Under the pieces are notes generated by a model. The model saw only the letters and a program-made list of their open reading frames with translations. It did no database searches and was not told the DNA's origin. The translations under genes were made by a program, and so were the position numbers. A DNA stretch of 64,000 nucleotides from Streptomyces deccanensis (lineage in GTDB: Bacteria; Actinomycetota; Actinomycetes; Streptomycetales; Streptomycetaceae), in assembly GCF_022385335.1 (NCBI RefSeq), contig NZ_CP092431.1, forward strand, positions 3,286,001 through 3,350,000. Direction: 5' to 3'. Shown in pieces: positions 26,340-35,987 of this stretch (position 1 is the first letter of the stretch; each line of letters starts with the position of its first letter).

Positions 26340-28273
26340 TGGCCGGGCCGTTGGCACGGATGGCGGGGGCCGGGGCCCCCGACCAGCACTCCATGGACTT
26401 CAAGGGGTCCGGGAAGCGGCTGCTCGCGCAGTTCAGGCCCGAGCGGTTCACGATGTACGCGATGGTCGTGTGCGCGGTGCTCAGCGTCGGGCTGTCGGTG
26501 CTCGGGCCGTGGATCCTCGGCAGGGCGACCGACCTGGTGTTCGCGGGTGTCGTCGGGCGGGAGATGCCGGCGGGCGCCACCAAGGCCGAGGTCCTCGCGT
26601 CCATGCGCGAGCGTGGGGACGGCGCGGTCGCCGACATGCTGGCGGGAACGGACTTCACGCCGGGCAAGGGCATCGATTTCGAGGCCGTCGGCACGGTACT
26701 GCTGGTTGCCCTCGGCATCTTCCTGGTGGCGGGGCTGCTGATGGCGGCGGCCACGCGACTCTCCAACCGGGCCATCAACCGGACCGTCTACCACATGCGC
26801 GAGGAGCTCCAGGCGAAGCTGTCGCGGCTGCCGTTGTCGTACTTCGACAAGCGGCAGCGCGGTGAGGTGCTGAGCCGGGCGACCAACGACATCGACAACA
26901 TCGGGCAGACGCTGCAGCAGTCGATGGGGCAGCTCATCAACTCGCTGCTCACCATCATCGGTGTGCTGGTGATGATGTTCTGGGTGTCGCCGCTGCTGGC
27001 GCTGGTCGCGCTGGTGACCGTGCCGGTGTCGTTCCTGGTGGCCACACGGGTCGGCAAGCGGTCGCAGCCGCACTTCGTGGCGCAGTGGCGGGTGACCGGC
27101 AAGCTCAACGCGCACATCGAGGAGATGTACACCGGGCACACGCTCGTGAAGGTCTTCGGGCGGCAGGAGGAGTCCGCGCGGCGGTTCGCCGAGGAGAACG
27201 AGCGGCTGTACGAGGCCGGGTTCAAGGCCCAGTTCAACAGCGGGATCATGCAGCCGCTGATGTTCTTCGTGTCCAACATCAACTATGTGCTGGTCGCGGT
27301 GGTGGGTGGACTGCGGGTGGCTACGGGCGCCCTGTCCATCGGTGAAGTGCAGGCCTTCATCCAGTACTCGCGGCAGTTCTCGATGCCGCTGACGCAGGTC
27401 GCGTCGATGGCGAACCTGGTGCAGTCGGGGGTCGCGTCCGCCGAGCGGATCTTCGAACTGCTCGACGCGGAGGAGCAGGAGGCCGACGCGGTGCCCGGGG
27501 TGCGGCCCGAGGAGCTGCGGGGGCGGGTGGCGCTGGAGGGCGTGTCCTTCCGGTACGAGGCCGACAAGCCGCTGATCGAGGATCTGTCGCTGGTGGTGGA
27601 GCCGGGGCACACGGTGGCGATCGTGGGGCCGACGGGTGCGGGCAAGACCACTCTGGTGAACCTGTTGATGCGGTTCTACGAGGTCACCGGGGGGCGGATC
27701 ACGCTCGACGGGGTCGATGTGGCGTCCATGTCGCGGGACGAACTGCGCGACGGGATAGGGATGGTGCTCCAGGACACCTGGCTGTTCGGGGGGACGATCG
27801 CGGAGAACATCGCGTACGGGGCGTCCGCCGCGCGGAAGGTGACGCGGGGCGAGATCGAGGAGGCGGCTCGGGCCGCGCACGCGGACCGGTTCATCCGGAC
27901 GCTGCCGGACGGGTACGACACCGTGATCGACGACGAGGGGAGCGGGGTGAGCGCGGGTGAGAAGCAGCTCATCACGATCGCCCGGGCGTTCCTGTCGGAT
28001 CCGGTGATCCTGGTGCTGGACGAGGCGACGTCCTCTGTGGACACGCGCACGGAGGTGTTGATCCAGAAGGCGATGGCGAAGCTGGCGCATGGGCGGACGT
28101 CGTTCGTGATCGCGCACCGGCTGTCGACGATTCGGGACGCCGACACGATCCTGGTGATGGAGAACGGGGCCATCGTGGAGCAGGGGGCGCACGAGGAGTT
28201 GTTGGCGGCGGACGGGGCGTATGCGCGGTTGTACAAGGCGCAGTTCGCGGAGGCGGTGGCGGAGGTGGACTGA
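26339..28273 (+). CDS. ABC exporter half-transporter, subunit B (MDR type)
   Basis: The partner half-transporter, 644 residues. A loop of about 60 residues lies between membrane helices 1 and 2. The ATPase domain, from about residue 390, has Walker A GPTGAGKTT and Walker B VILVLDEATSSVD with an intact catalytic Glu. Its signature reads VSAGEKQL instead of SGGQ. The Asp in subunit A's Walker B and this unusual signature fit a heterodimer with one active and one impaired site. Translation is coupled to subunit A through TGATG. Confidence 0.92.
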   Translation: MAGPLARMAGAGAPDQHSMDFKGSGKRLLAQFRPERFTMYAMVVCAVLSVGLSVLGPWILGRATDLVFAGVVGREMPAGATKAEVLASMRERGDGAVADMLAGTDFTPGKGIDFEAVGTVLLVALGIFLVAGLLMAAATRLSNRAINRTVYHMREELQAKLSRLPLSYFDKRQRGEVLSRATNDIDNIGQTLQQSMGQLINSLLTIIGVLVMMFWVSPLLALVALVTVPVSFLVATRVGKRSQPHFVAQWRVTGKLNAHIEEMYTGHTLVKVFGRQEESARRFAEENERLYEAGFKAQFNSGIMQPLMFFVSNINYVLVAVVGGLRVATGALSIGEVQAFIQYSRQFSMPLTQVASMANLVQSGVASAERIFELLDAEEQEADAVPGVRPEELRGRVALEGVSFRYEADKPLIEDLSLVVEPGHTVAIVGPTGAGKTTLVNLLMRFYEVTGGRITLDGVDVASMSRDELRDGIGMVLQDTWLFGGTIAENIAYGASAARKVTRGEIEEAARAAHADRFIRTLPDGYDTVIDDEGSGVSAGEKQLITIARAFLSDPVILVLDEATSSVDTRTEVLIQKAMAKLAHGRTSFVIAHRLSTIRDADTILVMENGAIVEQGAHEELLAADGAYARLYKAQFAEAVAEVD

Positions 28274-28345
28274 GGGGTGGGGGCTGGTTGGGGTGCGTTG
28301 TCGGGTGCGGGCCCGGTGGGGCTGCTCGCGCAGTTCCCCGCGCCC

Positions 28346-28379
28346 CTGAAAAGCAGGGGCTGCGCCCACTGCTTTTCAG
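28346..28379. terminator. Bidirectional hairpin terminator in a dispersed repeat
   Basis: CTGAAAAGCAG (28346-28356) pairs perfectly with CTGCTTTTCAG (28369-28379). Convergent transcripts of the ABC exporter and hrdA meet here. The A4/T4 tracts sit within the arms. The hairpin is part of a dispersed intergenic element, other copies of which are listed separately. Confidence 0.7.
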
Positions 28380-28412
28380 GCTCACCGAAGCCCCGCCCGA
28401 CGACGCGTCCCC

Positions 28413-29768
28413 TCAGTCCAAGTACCCCCGCAGCTGGTCCGCGAAGGCGTGGTCCCTGAGTTTGTTCAGGGTCTTGGACTCGATCTGGCGTATCCGTTCC
28501 CGGGTGACGCCGAAGATGCGGCCTATCTCCTCCAGCGTGCGGGGGCGGCCGTCCGCGAGGCCGTAGCGGAGTTGGACCACCTTGCGTTCCCGCTCGCCCA
28601 GGGTGGAGAGGACCGCCTCCAGATGCTCCCTGAGCAGCAGGAACGCGGCCGACTCCACGGGGCTCGCCGCGTCGCCGTCCTCGATGAGGTCGCCGAGGGC
28701 CACGTCGTCCTCCTCGCCCACGGGCGCGTGGAGCGAGACCGGTTCCTGGGCGAGGCGGAGGACCTCGCTGACGCGCTCGGGCGCCAGGTCGAGGTGGGCG
28801 GCGACCTCCTCGGGCGTGGGCTCGTAGCCCCGTTCCTGGAGCATGCGGCGTTGGACGCGGACGACCCGGTTGATCAACTCGACCACGTGGACCGGGACCC
28901 GGATGGTGCGGGCCTGGTCGGCCAGGGCTCGGGACATGGCCTGGCGGATCCACCAGGTGGCGTAGGTCGAGAACTTGTAGCCGCGCGCGTAGTCGAACTT
29001 CTCGACGGCCCTGATCAGGCCCAGGTTTCCTTCCTGGACCAGGTCCAGCATGGTCAGGCCGCGGCCGACGTAACGCTTCGCCACGGAGACGACGAGCCGC
29101 AGGTTCGCCTCGATCAGGCGGCGTTTGGCCATGCGGCCCATGACGACCAGCTTGTCGAGGTCGAGGGCGAGCTGGGTGTCGAGGTCGCGGGCGTGGCCGA
29201 GCCGCTCCTCGGCGAAGAGGCCGGCCTCGACGCGGCGGGCCAGCTCCACCTCCTCCGCGGCCGTCAGGAGCGGGATACGGCCGATCTCACGCAGGTACTG
29301 GCGGAAGAGGTCGGAGGAGGGTCCGCTGGTGTCCGGGCGGGCGCGTGGCAGCTCCACGGGCTCGGGAGGCTCGGCCGTCTCCAGGGCCTCGACCACCGCG
29401 GCAGGCGGTTCGTCCAGGTCGGGCGGGCCGTCCGGGGCCGCCTCGGGGTGGTGCGCGGCGCGGCTCTGGGCGGGCACCGCGGTGATGACATCGGTCTCCT
29501 CGGCCGGCTCCGAGCCGTCGGTACCGATGGCCGTACTGGTGTCGTTCTGTATGAGGGTCTGGGTCTGCACGGGGGCGACCTCCAGGAATGTCGCTGCCAG
29601 GGCGTACGGCAGCGGTACGTCTGGGATGGCGCGGGCGGCCTCTCCGCCGTCCATCCCGTACTCATCGAGCGGAACCGCGGGGATCTCGGACCCATGGGGG
29701 ACGGGTCGGCCGCGCTCCGAGGACTCAGGCACCGGAACCCAGTGTGGAGTACGACACACAGCCGCCAC
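28413..29768 (-). CDS. hrdA: Principal-type sigma factor, HrdA-like
   Basis: A group 1/2 sigma-70 of up to 451 residues. The 150-residue N-terminal part is acidic and variable. Regions 1.2-2.4 follow: [40 protein letters not shown] and [17 protein letters not shown]. Region 3 and region 4.2 ([20 protein letters not shown]) complete it. The -10-recognition helix is of the principal type. It lies next to dnaG, as I recall for hrdA in S. coelicolor. The start is uncertain: GTG 29768 lacks a ribosome-binding site, and ATG 29654 (413 residues) is an alternative. Confidence 0.88.
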   Translation of the reverse strand: MAAVCRTPHWVPVPESSERGRPVPHGSEIPAVPLDEYGMDGGEAARAIPDVPLPYALAATFLEVAPVQTQTLIQNDTSTAIGTDGSEPAEETDVITAVPAQSRAAHHPEAAPDGPPDLDEPPAAVVEALETAEPPEPVELPRARPDTSGPSSDLFRQYLREIGRIPLLTAAEEVELARRVEAGLFAEERLGHARDLDTQLALDLDKLVVMGRMAKRRLIEANLRLVVSVAKRYVGRGLTMLDLVQEGNLGLIRAVEKFDYARGYKFSTYATWWIRQAMSRALADQARTIRVPVHVVELINRVVRVQRRMLQERGYEPTPEEVAAHLDLAPERVSEVLRLAQEPVSLHAPVGEEDDVALGDLIEDGDAASPVESAAFLLLREHLEAVLSTLGERERKVVQLRYGLADGRPRTLEEIGRIFGVTRERIRQIESKTLNKLRDHAFADQLRGYLD

Positions 29769-29945
29769 GAGGGGCGTGCGGTGACTTTTTGCGTCCGGCC
29801 CGTGACCTCACGGTTACCTGTTCCACGAGTGCGCTGCTGGCCGGGTCGCAAACAGCTTGAAGGCCGTACGGACCGGGGTGGCTCCGGCGCGGATTGGCAT
29901 GTGCTCCGGGGACGTGCACGGCCGGGGGCGCGCACCGGCACCGGT

Positions 29946-31847
29946 TCAGAGCGCCTCCGCGCCCCGCTCCCGCAACGCCTGGTCGTACTGCTGGAGGACC
30001 CACAACTCGTTCTGTACGGCGGCCAGCTGGGCGGGGTCGCCCTGGGCGGCGGCCCGCGCCAGGCTGCCCTGGACGTCGCGCACCCGGCGTTCCACGGCCC
30101 GGCGGCGCACGGTGACCAGTTGTGCGCCCGCGTAGACGTCGTCGACCGTCTTGCGCATGATCGCCTCGACCGCCAGCTCCGTCACCATGGCCCGCACGGT
30201 GTCGTCCGGCGCGGCCTCGCGGACGCGGACCAGGTACTCCTGCGGGTCCTCGGCGCCGTACTCCACGCCGCCCGCCTCGATGATCGCCTCACGGACGGCC
30301 GCGTACGGGGCGGCGGTGAACTCGTCGACGCCGTACGCGTCGAACGCCGGGGCGACCAACTCGGGGCGCTGGAGGGCGAGTTTGAGGAGTTCGCGTTCGG
30401 TGGCGAAGACCGGGTTGCGCAGGGTGAGGGCCGGGCCGGACGGGGGCCGGGCCGTGGACTCGTAGGGCGCCGCCCCGCGCTGGGCGGCCGGGGCCGGGCC
30501 CTGGCCGCCGCGCTCGCGGGCCCAGCGGGCCAGCTGGGCGACGCGCTTGACGACGAACTGGGTGTCGAGGATGCCGAGCATGCCGGCGAGCTGCACGGCG
30601 ACCTCGTGCTGGGCGCCGCTGTTCTTGATGCGGGCCACGATCGGCGCGGCCTCGTCGAGGGCGGCGGCGCGGCCGGCGGGGGTCTCCAGGTCGTAGCGGG
30701 CGACGATCTGGCGGAGGGCGAACTCGAAGAGCGGGGTGCGGGGTTCGGCCAGTTCGGCGACGGCCTCGTCGCCCTTGGCCAGGCGGAGTTCGCAGGGGTC
30801 CATGCCGTCGGGGGCGATCGCGATGTACGTCTCGGCGGCGAACTTCTGGTCGTCCTCGAAGGCGCGCAGGGCCGCCTTCTGGCCGGCCGCGTCGCCGTCG
30901 AAGGTGAAGATCACGCGTGCGCTGCCGTTGTCCATCAGCAGCCGGCGGAGGATCTTGATGTGCTCGCCGCCGAAGGCCGTGCCGCAGGTGGCGATGGCGG
31001 TGGTGACGCCGGCGAGGTGGCAGGCCATGACGTCGGTGTAGCCCTCGACCACGACGGCCCGGCTGGCCTTGGCGATGTCCTTCTTGGCGAGGTCGATGCC
31101 GTACAGGACCTGGGACTTGCGGTAGATCGCCGTGTCGGGGGTGTTGAGGTACTTGGGCCCGTTGTCCGACTCGTACAGTTTCCGCGCGCCGAAGCCGACC
31201 ACGTCCCCGCCGATGTCGCGGATGGGCCACATCAGGCGGCCCCGGAAGCGGTCGATCGGGCCCCGGCGGCCCTCCTGGGAGAGGCCGGACAGCAGCAGTT
31301 CCTTGTCGGTGAAACCCTTGCCGCGCAGGAAGCGGGTGAGGTGGTCCCAGCCCTGGGGGCTGTAGCCGACGCCGAAGTGGACGGCGGCTGCCTGGTCGAA
31401 GCCGCGCTCGGCGAGGAAGATCCGGCCGGTGTCGGCCTCGGGGCTGGTGGCGAGCTGCTCCGCGTACCACTCGGCGGCGATCTTGTGCGCCTCGACGAGG
31501 CGGATCCGTTCGCCGCGCTGGTGGGAGGGGTTGTACCCGCCCTCCTCGTAGCGCAGGGTGATGCCGGCCTGACCGGCCAGGCGCTCGACGGCCTCCGAGA
31601 AGGACAGGTGGTCGACCTTCATCACGAACGTGATGGTGTCGCCGCCCTCCTGGCAGCCGAAGCAGTGGAAGAGCCCCTTGCTGGGGCTGACCTGGAAGGA
31701 CGGCGACTTCTCGTCGTGGAACGGGCAGAGGCCCTTGAGGTTCCCGCCGCCCGCGTTGCGCAGCTGGAGGTACTCGGACACCACGGCGTCGATCGGGACC
31801 GCGTCCCGTACCGCCTTCACGTCCTCGTCGTTGATCCGTCCTGCCAC
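29946..31847 (-). CDS. dnaG: DNA primase
   Basis: This enzyme makes RNA primers for chromosome replication. It has 633 residues. The N-terminal CHC2 zinc ribbon has ligands Cys41, His44, Cys62 and Cys65 (CPFHDEKSPSF ... HCFGCQEGGD). The core Toprim domain includes VVEGYTDVMACHLAG and FTFDGDAAGQ, the metal-binding acidic motif. The C-terminal DnaB-binding region is Ala-rich and less conserved. It ends about 180 bp upstream of the HrdA-like gene on the same strand. Confidence 0.97.
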   Translation of the reverse strand: MAGRINDEDVKAVRDAVPIDAVVSEYLQLRNAGGGNLKGLCPFHDEKSPSFQVSPSKGLFHCFGCQEGGDTITFVMKVDHLSFSEAVERLAGQAGITLRYEEGGYNPSHQRGERIRLVEAHKIAAEWYAEQLATSPEADTGRIFLAERGFDQAAAVHFGVGYSPQGWDHLTRFLRGKGFTDKELLLSGLSQEGRRGPIDRFRGRLMWPIRDIGGDVVGFGARKLYESDNGPKYLNTPDTAIYRKSQVLYGIDLAKKDIAKASRAVVVEGYTDVMACHLAGVTTAIATCGTAFGGEHIKILRRLLMDNGSARVIFTFDGDAAGQKAALRAFEDDQKFAAETYIAIAPDGMDPCELRLAKGDEAVAELAEPRTPLFEFALRQIVARYDLETPAGRAAALDEAAPIVARIKNSGAQHEVAVQLAGMLGILDTQFVVKRVAQLARWARERGGQGPAPAAQRGAAPYESTARPPSGPALTLRNPVFATERELLKLALQRPELVAPAFDAYGVDEFTAAPYAAVREAIIEAGGVEYGAEDPQEYLVRVREAAPDDTVRAMVTELAVEAIMRKTVDDVYAGAQLVTVRRRAVERRVRDVQGSLARAAAQGDPAQLAAVQNELWVLQQYDQALRERGAEAL

Positions 31848-31877
31848 GCGGAGATTCTACGGTGGTCCACTGACAGC

Positions 31878-31927
31878 TTCGGGGCAAGGGCAGCGCCCCG
31901 AAGGGGGCGCGGGGAACTGCGCGAGCA
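31878..31927. repeat. Dispersed intergenic element (half copy)
   Basis: This holds GGGGGCGCGGGGAACTGCGC and a GGGGCAAGGGCAGCGCCCC hairpin between the ferredoxin reductase and dnaG genes. It is the reverse-complement half of the element seen complete at 56579-56673. Confidence 0.6.
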
Positions 31928-31973
31928 ACCACACACCACCCGCACTCGCCCTCGCGCCCCACCCCGCGGATGT

Positions 31974-33239
31974 CTAGGCGATCAGACTCTCCAGCGGTAC
32001 CTGAGGATTCGAGAGCGCGTCCACGTCGACCCGCGCCCGGGACCGGATCAGTTTCTGGATCGGCTCAGTGACATCCCACACGTTCACGTTCATCCCGGCC
32101 AGCACCCGCCCCTCCTTCACCCAGAACGCGATGAACTCCCGCTTCCCCGCGTCGCCCCGGATCAGCACCTGGTCGTACGAGCCGGGCGGCGCCCATCCCG
32201 AGTACTCCATCCCCAGGTCGTACTGGTCGGAGAAGAAGTAGGGCACCCGGTCGTACGTGACGTCCTTGCCGAGCATCGAGCGGGCGGCGGCGGGGCCGCC
32301 GTTGAGCGCGTTGGCCCAGTGCTCGACGCGGAGCCGGGTGCCGAAGAGGGCGTGCGGGAAGGACACGACGTCACCGGCCGCGTAGATGGAGGGGTCGGAC
32401 GTGCGGAGCCCCGCGTCCACCACGATGCCCCCGCCGTGGGCGCGGTCCGCGATCTCCAGCCCGGCGGCCTCCGCCAGGCCGGTGCGCGGGGCGGCGCCGA
32501 TGGCCGCGAGGACGTCGTGCGCCGGGTGCTCCTCCCCCGTGTCCGTGCGGGCCGCGAGGACCATCCCGTCCTGGCCGACGATCTCCGTGAGCCTTGCCCC
32601 GAAGTGGAAGCGGACGCCGTGCTCGCGGTGCAGTTCCGCGAAGAGGTTGCCGAGTTCGGGGCCGAGGACGCCGTGCAGCGGCGTCGGTTCCGGCTCGACG
32701 ACGGTGACCTCCGCGCCGTACTCGCGGGCCGCCGCCGCCACTTCCAGGCCGATCCAGCCGGCGCCGGCGATGACCAGGTGGCCGTTGTCCCGGCCGAGGG
32801 CCCCGAGGACTCCCTTCAGGCGCTCGGCGTGGGCGAGGCGGCGCAGATGGTGGACGCCCGCGAGATCGGTGCCCGGGATGTCCAGGCGGCGGGGCTCGGC
32901 GCCGGTCGCGAGCAGCAGTTTGTCGTAGTGGACGAGGGTGCCGTCGTCGCCGAAGCGGACGGTCCTGGCCGTGCGGTCGATCGCGTCGACGGTCTGGCCG
33001 AGGTGGAGCTCGATGTCGTGGCGCGCGTACCAGGACGGCTCGTGGACGAAGACGCTGTCGCGCTCCTCCTTGCCGAGCAGGTAGCCCTTGGAGAGCGGCG
33101 GACGCTCGTAGGGGTGGTCGCGTTCGTCGCAGATCAGTATCACGCGGCCGGTGAAGCCCTCCGCTCGGAGCGTCTCGGCCGCCTTCGCGCCGGCGAGACC
33201 GCCTCCGACGATGACGAATGTCTGATCCGCGTCGACCAC
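31974..33239 (-). CDS. FAD-dependent ferredoxin reductase-type oxidoreductase
   Basis: A flavoprotein of 421 residues, of the rhodocoxin/putidaredoxin reductase type. FAD binding is at FVIVGGGLAGAKAAETLR (about 8-25). NAD(P) binding is at LVIAGAGWIGLEVAAAA (about 150). The FAD-closing motif is IYAAGDVVSFP. The C terminus is the reductase domain with EYSGWAPP and EFIAFWVKEGRVLAGMNVNVW. It should pass electrons from NAD(P)H to a ferredoxin or rubredoxin. No ferredoxin gene is adjacent, so its partner is unknown. Nitrate reductase is 4 kb away, but a link is speculation. Confidence 0.9.
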   Translation of the reverse strand: MVDADQTFVIVGGGLAGAKAAETLRAEGFTGRVILICDERDHPYERPPLSKGYLLGKEERDSVFVHEPSWYARHDIELHLGQTVDAIDRTARTVRFGDDGTLVHYDKLLLATGAEPRRLDIPGTDLAGVHHLRRLAHAERLKGVLGALGRDNGHLVIAGAGWIGLEVAAAAREYGAEVTVVEPEPTPLHGVLGPELGNLFAELHREHGVRFHFGARLTEIVGQDGMVLAARTDTGEEHPAHDVLAAIGAAPRTGLAEAAGLEIADRAHGGGIVVDAGLRTSDPSIYAAGDVVSFPHALFGTRLRVEHWANALNGGPAAARSMLGKDVTYDRVPYFFSDQYDLGMEYSGWAPPGSYDQVLIRGDAGKREFIAFWVKEGRVLAGMNVNVWDVTEPIQKLIRSRARVDVDALSNPQVPLESLIA

Positions 33240-33343
33240 TTGATGCCTCCTCTTAAGGGTGCGTCCACATGCGAGCGTCCCGCACGGAGCGTGATGCGGG
33301 AAGAGGTAGTGACCCGATCAGGCCACGGAGGGTCACGTTTTTG

Positions 33344-34669
33344 TCACATCCGACCCGTCAGCCTCGCGTGCAGCGCGCGGGCGGAGGTGTCGGTCAGGGA
33401 AGCGATCTGGTCGACGATCACCCGCTTGCGGGCGCGGTCGTCCGAGGCCGCGTCGAACAGCGCGCGGAACTGGGGTTCGAGTCCCTCCGGTGCGCGGGCG
33501 GTGAGCGCCTCGGCCAGTTCGGCGACGACGATCCGCTGGTCGGCGCGGAGGCGCTCCTGCTCGGCCCGCTGCATCACATAGCGGTCGGCGACGGCCTTCA
33601 GCACGGCGCACTCCAGCCGCGCCTCGCGCGGGACGACCAGTTCGGCGGCGTACCGGGTGAGGGGGCCGCTGCCGTACGCCTGCCGGGTGGCACCTTCGGC
33701 GGCGAGGCAGAAGCGGCCGATGAGCTGGCTGGTGGCGTCCTTCAACCGGGCCTGTGCGACGGCCGTTCCGTCGTAGCCGTGCGGCCACCACTCCTGGTCG
33801 AGGAGGCGGTCGAGGGCGGCGGCGAGTTCGGCCGGGTCGGTGTCCGCGGGGACGTACCGGCCGCGGGCCACCTCGAACACCGCCTGGCGTTCGGGTTCCG
33901 CGTGCAGGCAGTTGGGGTCGATGTGGCCGGCGTGCAGGCCGTCCTCGACGTCGTGCACGGAGTACGCCACGTCGTCGGACCAGTCCATGACCTGGGCCTC
34001 GAAGGTCGTGCTGGTGCCGGGGGCGTCCTTGCGGACCCAGTCGAAGACGGGCCGGTCGTCGTCGTACACGCCGAACTTGGGCGACGCGGGGTCGGTGGGG
34101 TGACCGCCGCGCGGCCAGGGGTACTTGGTGGCGGCGTCCAGCGCGGCGCGGGTGAGGTTGAGGCCGACGCTGACGAGGTCGCCCGACTCCGGGGAGCGCA
34201 CGAAGCGCTTGGGCTCGATGCGGGTCAGGAGGCGCAGGGACTGGGCGTTGCCCTCGAAACCGCCGCAGTCCTCGGCGAATTCGTTGAGCGCCTGTTCGCC
34301 GTTGTGGCCGAAAGGGGGGTGGCCGAGGTCGTGGGAGAGGCAGGCCGCCTCCACGAGGTCGGGGTCGCAGCCGAGGGCGGCGCCCAGCTCGCGGCCCACC
34401 TGGGCGCACTCCAGGGAGTGGGTGAGGCGGGTGCGGGGGCTCGCGTCCCAGACCTGGCTGCGGGTGCCGGGGGTGACGACCTGGGTCTTGCCGGCGAGTC
34501 TGCGCAGGGCCGCGGAGTGCAGTACGCGGGCGCGGTCGCGTTGGAAGGCGGTGCGGCCGGGGCGTTTGTCGGGCTCCGGGGCGTAGCGCTCCGCGGAGGG
34601 CGGGGGGTAGGCGGCCGGGGTGTCGTGGGTGGGCGGGGTGGCAGGGCTGGGGGGTGTGGTGCCTTCCAT
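33344..34669 (-). CDS. dgt: Deoxyguanosinetriphosphate triphosphohydrolase-like protein
   Basis: An HD-domain nucleotide triphosphohydrolase of 441 residues, which splits dGTP (or other dNTPs) into nucleoside and triphosphate. The metal-binding HD motif is visible: [25 protein letters not shown] and the downstream Asp in [13 protein letters not shown]. The first 40 residues are Pro/Thr-rich and probably disordered. It is conserved beside dnaG in actinobacteria, which fits a role in dNTP balance. Confidence 0.93.
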   Translation of the reverse strand: MEGTTPPSPATPPTHDTPAAYPPPSAERYAPEPDKRPGRTAFQRDRARVLHSAALRRLAGKTQVVTPGTRSQVWDASPRTRLTHSLECAQVGRELGAALGCDPDLVEAACLSHDLGHPPFGHNGEQALNEFAEDCGGFEGNAQSLRLLTRIEPKRFVRSPESGDLVSVGLNLTRAALDAATKYPWPRGGHPTDPASPKFGVYDDDRPVFDWVRKDAPGTSTTFEAQVMDWSDDVAYSVHDVEDGLHAGHIDPNCLHAEPERQAVFEVARGRYVPADTDPAELAAALDRLLDQEWWPHGYDGTAVAQARLKDATSQLIGRFCLAAEGATRQAYGSGPLTRYAAELVVPREARLECAVLKAVADRYVMQRAEQERLRADQRIVVAELAEALTARAPEGLEPQFRALFDAASDDRARKRVIVDQIASLTDTSARALHARLTGRM

Positions 34670-34789
34670 GATTCGACAGTACGGGGAGGGGGTGACAAAC
34701 GGGTGCCTACTCGTCTGCCGGGTTCGGTTCTTTGGCGGGTGCGCGTGGGATGTGGCTGGTCGCGCCCACGCGGCGGAGCCGCATATCGA

Positions 34790-34832
34790 GACAGCCCCGC
34801 GCCCCTGGAGGGGCGCTGCCGCGGGCCGGAAG
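34790..34832. repeat. Dispersed intergenic element (partial copy)
   Basis: CCCCGCGCCCCTGGAGGGGCGCTGCCGC-type sequence lies in the dgt/chelatase gap; CGCCCCTGGAGGGGCG folds as a hairpin. It is a shortened relative of the copies at 28 kb and 56 kb. Confidence 0.45.
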
Positions 34833-34843
34833 TCACAGGGCCC

Positions 34844-35707
34844 CTATGCCACTGCCAGGGCTCGTTCCGTCGTCGTCCCGGGGGCGGCCAGTGCCTCGTC
34901 GTAGCGGTGCAGGATCAGGCTCGCCATCGACGGGTGGGCGCCCAGGGGGGCCGCCGTGATGCCCGGGGCCGCTTCCGCGCACTCCCTGGCGAAGCGGCCG
35001 GGGGCCGTGAAGTAGGAGGCGAGGGCTATGCGGGTGCGGCCCTGGGCGGTGAGGGTGCGGACGGCTTCGGGGACCGTGGGGGCGGCGGCCGAGGCGTAGG
35101 CGGGGATCACCGGGACGCCCAGGCGGTCGGCGAGGAGGCGGGCCGTGCGGCCGGTGTCCTCGGCGGCCTCGGGGTCGCGGGAGCCCGCGGCGGCCAGCAC
35201 CACGGCGCTCGTGCGGCGGCGCGCCTCGCTCATCCGGGTGCGCCAGCCCGCCTCGACGAGGCGGGCGTGCAGGGTCTCGACGAGGAGGGCGTGCGGGCCG
35301 AGCGGCGCGGCCAGGCGGGTGCGGGCCTCGGCGGCCGCGGCCATCTCGGGGATGTCCTGCTTGACGTGGTAGCCACGGCTGAGGAGGAGGGGGACGAGCA
35401 CCGCTTCCCGGTCGCCGAGGGCGGCGAGGGTGTCGGGGAGCAGCGGTTCGTTCAGCTCGATGTGGCCGAGGTGCACGGCGAGGCCGGGGCGCTGCTCGCG
35501 GACGCGCTCCATGAGGGTGCGTACGGTCGCCAGGGCGCGTGGGTCGCGGCTGCCGTGGGCGACCAGGACGAGCGCCGGTGGGGCGGGGCGCCGGGTTCCG
35601 TCGCGGGAGACGAGGCTGAGCTGGGTGGCCAGCTGGTCACTGATCAGGTTCATGATGTGCGCCGTACTGTCGAGGTCCGCGTTCGACTTGCTCGTCGTCG
35701 CCGTCAT
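34844..35707 (-). CDS. Sirohydrochlorin chelatase-like protein (CbiX/SirB family)
   Basis: A protein of 287 residues with two tandem CbiX-type domains: the first at about 45-160 (LVLVAHGSRDPRA, HLGHIELNEPLL, LVPLLLSRGYHVKQDIP), the second at about 165-280 (VVLAAAGSRDPEA, ASYFTAPGRFARE). Histidines in HGSRD and GYHVK are the metal ligands. It should insert Fe2+ into sirohydrochlorin to make siroheme, which NirB (52.5 kb) needs. The start is followed upstream by 11-bp-phased GTCAC/GCAAC boxes like those of nasA and nir. Confidence 0.88.
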   Translation of the reverse strand: MTATTSKSNADLDSTAHIMNLISDQLATQLSLVSRDGTRRPAPPALVLVAHGSRDPRALATVRTLMERVREQRPGLAVHLGHIELNEPLLPDTLAALGDREAVLVPLLLSRGYHVKQDIPEMAAAAEARTRLAAPLGPHALLVETLHARLVEAGWRTRMSEARRRTSAVVLAAAGSRDPEAAEDTGRTARLLADRLGVPVIPAYASAAAPTVPEAVRTLTAQGRTRIALASYFTAPGRFARECAEAAPGITAAPLGAHPSMASLILHRYDEALAAPGTTTERALAVA

Positions 35708-35729
35708 GCACCGATGGTGCCGGGAGGAC

Positions 35730-35756
35730 GTTGCCTACCCGTTGCGCGGTGGTGAC
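35730..35756 (-). promoter_or_regulatory. Phased GTCAC/GCAAC/GCAAC boxes upstream of the chelatase
   Basis: On the minus strand GTCAC (35756-35752), GCAAC (35745-35741) and GCAAC (35734-35730) are each 6 nt apart. The array ends 22 nt before the start codon. It parallels the arrays before nasA and the nir operon and resembles a GlnR box. The regulator is inferred. Confidence 0.45.
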
Positions 35757-35987
35757 GGGTCTTTTCCGGCCCTTCACCGTGCGCGGTAGGCGCCTGTGAA
35801 CCTCCGTGACCTGGCATTTCGACTCGTTCGAGTGAAGCTTGTCACGCTGGGCGGTGAACCGGATCTCCGCGGATGACGTCTTCGTTGGTCGGGAGAGCGG
35901 GCACGGGACGGGTCCGCCGGAAACACGCAGGACACATGGCGGGACGCGCAGCAGGACACAGAGCGGGTTCGGCGGGACGGGGGCGCA

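Noticed and set aside
28020..28060. Walker B of exporter subunit B as degenerate
   Set aside because: It reads LDEATSSVD with an intact catalytic Glu. Only subunit A has the Asp substitution.
28449..33581. Frame of 1710 codons on the plus strand
   Set aside because: It lies opposite hrdA, dnaG and the ferredoxin reductase, all with complete family motifs, and its composition is that of an antisense shadow.
33269..35755. Plus-strand frame of 828 codons
   Set aside because: It is antisense to dgt and the chelatase, with only Gly/Val/Arg-rich sequence.
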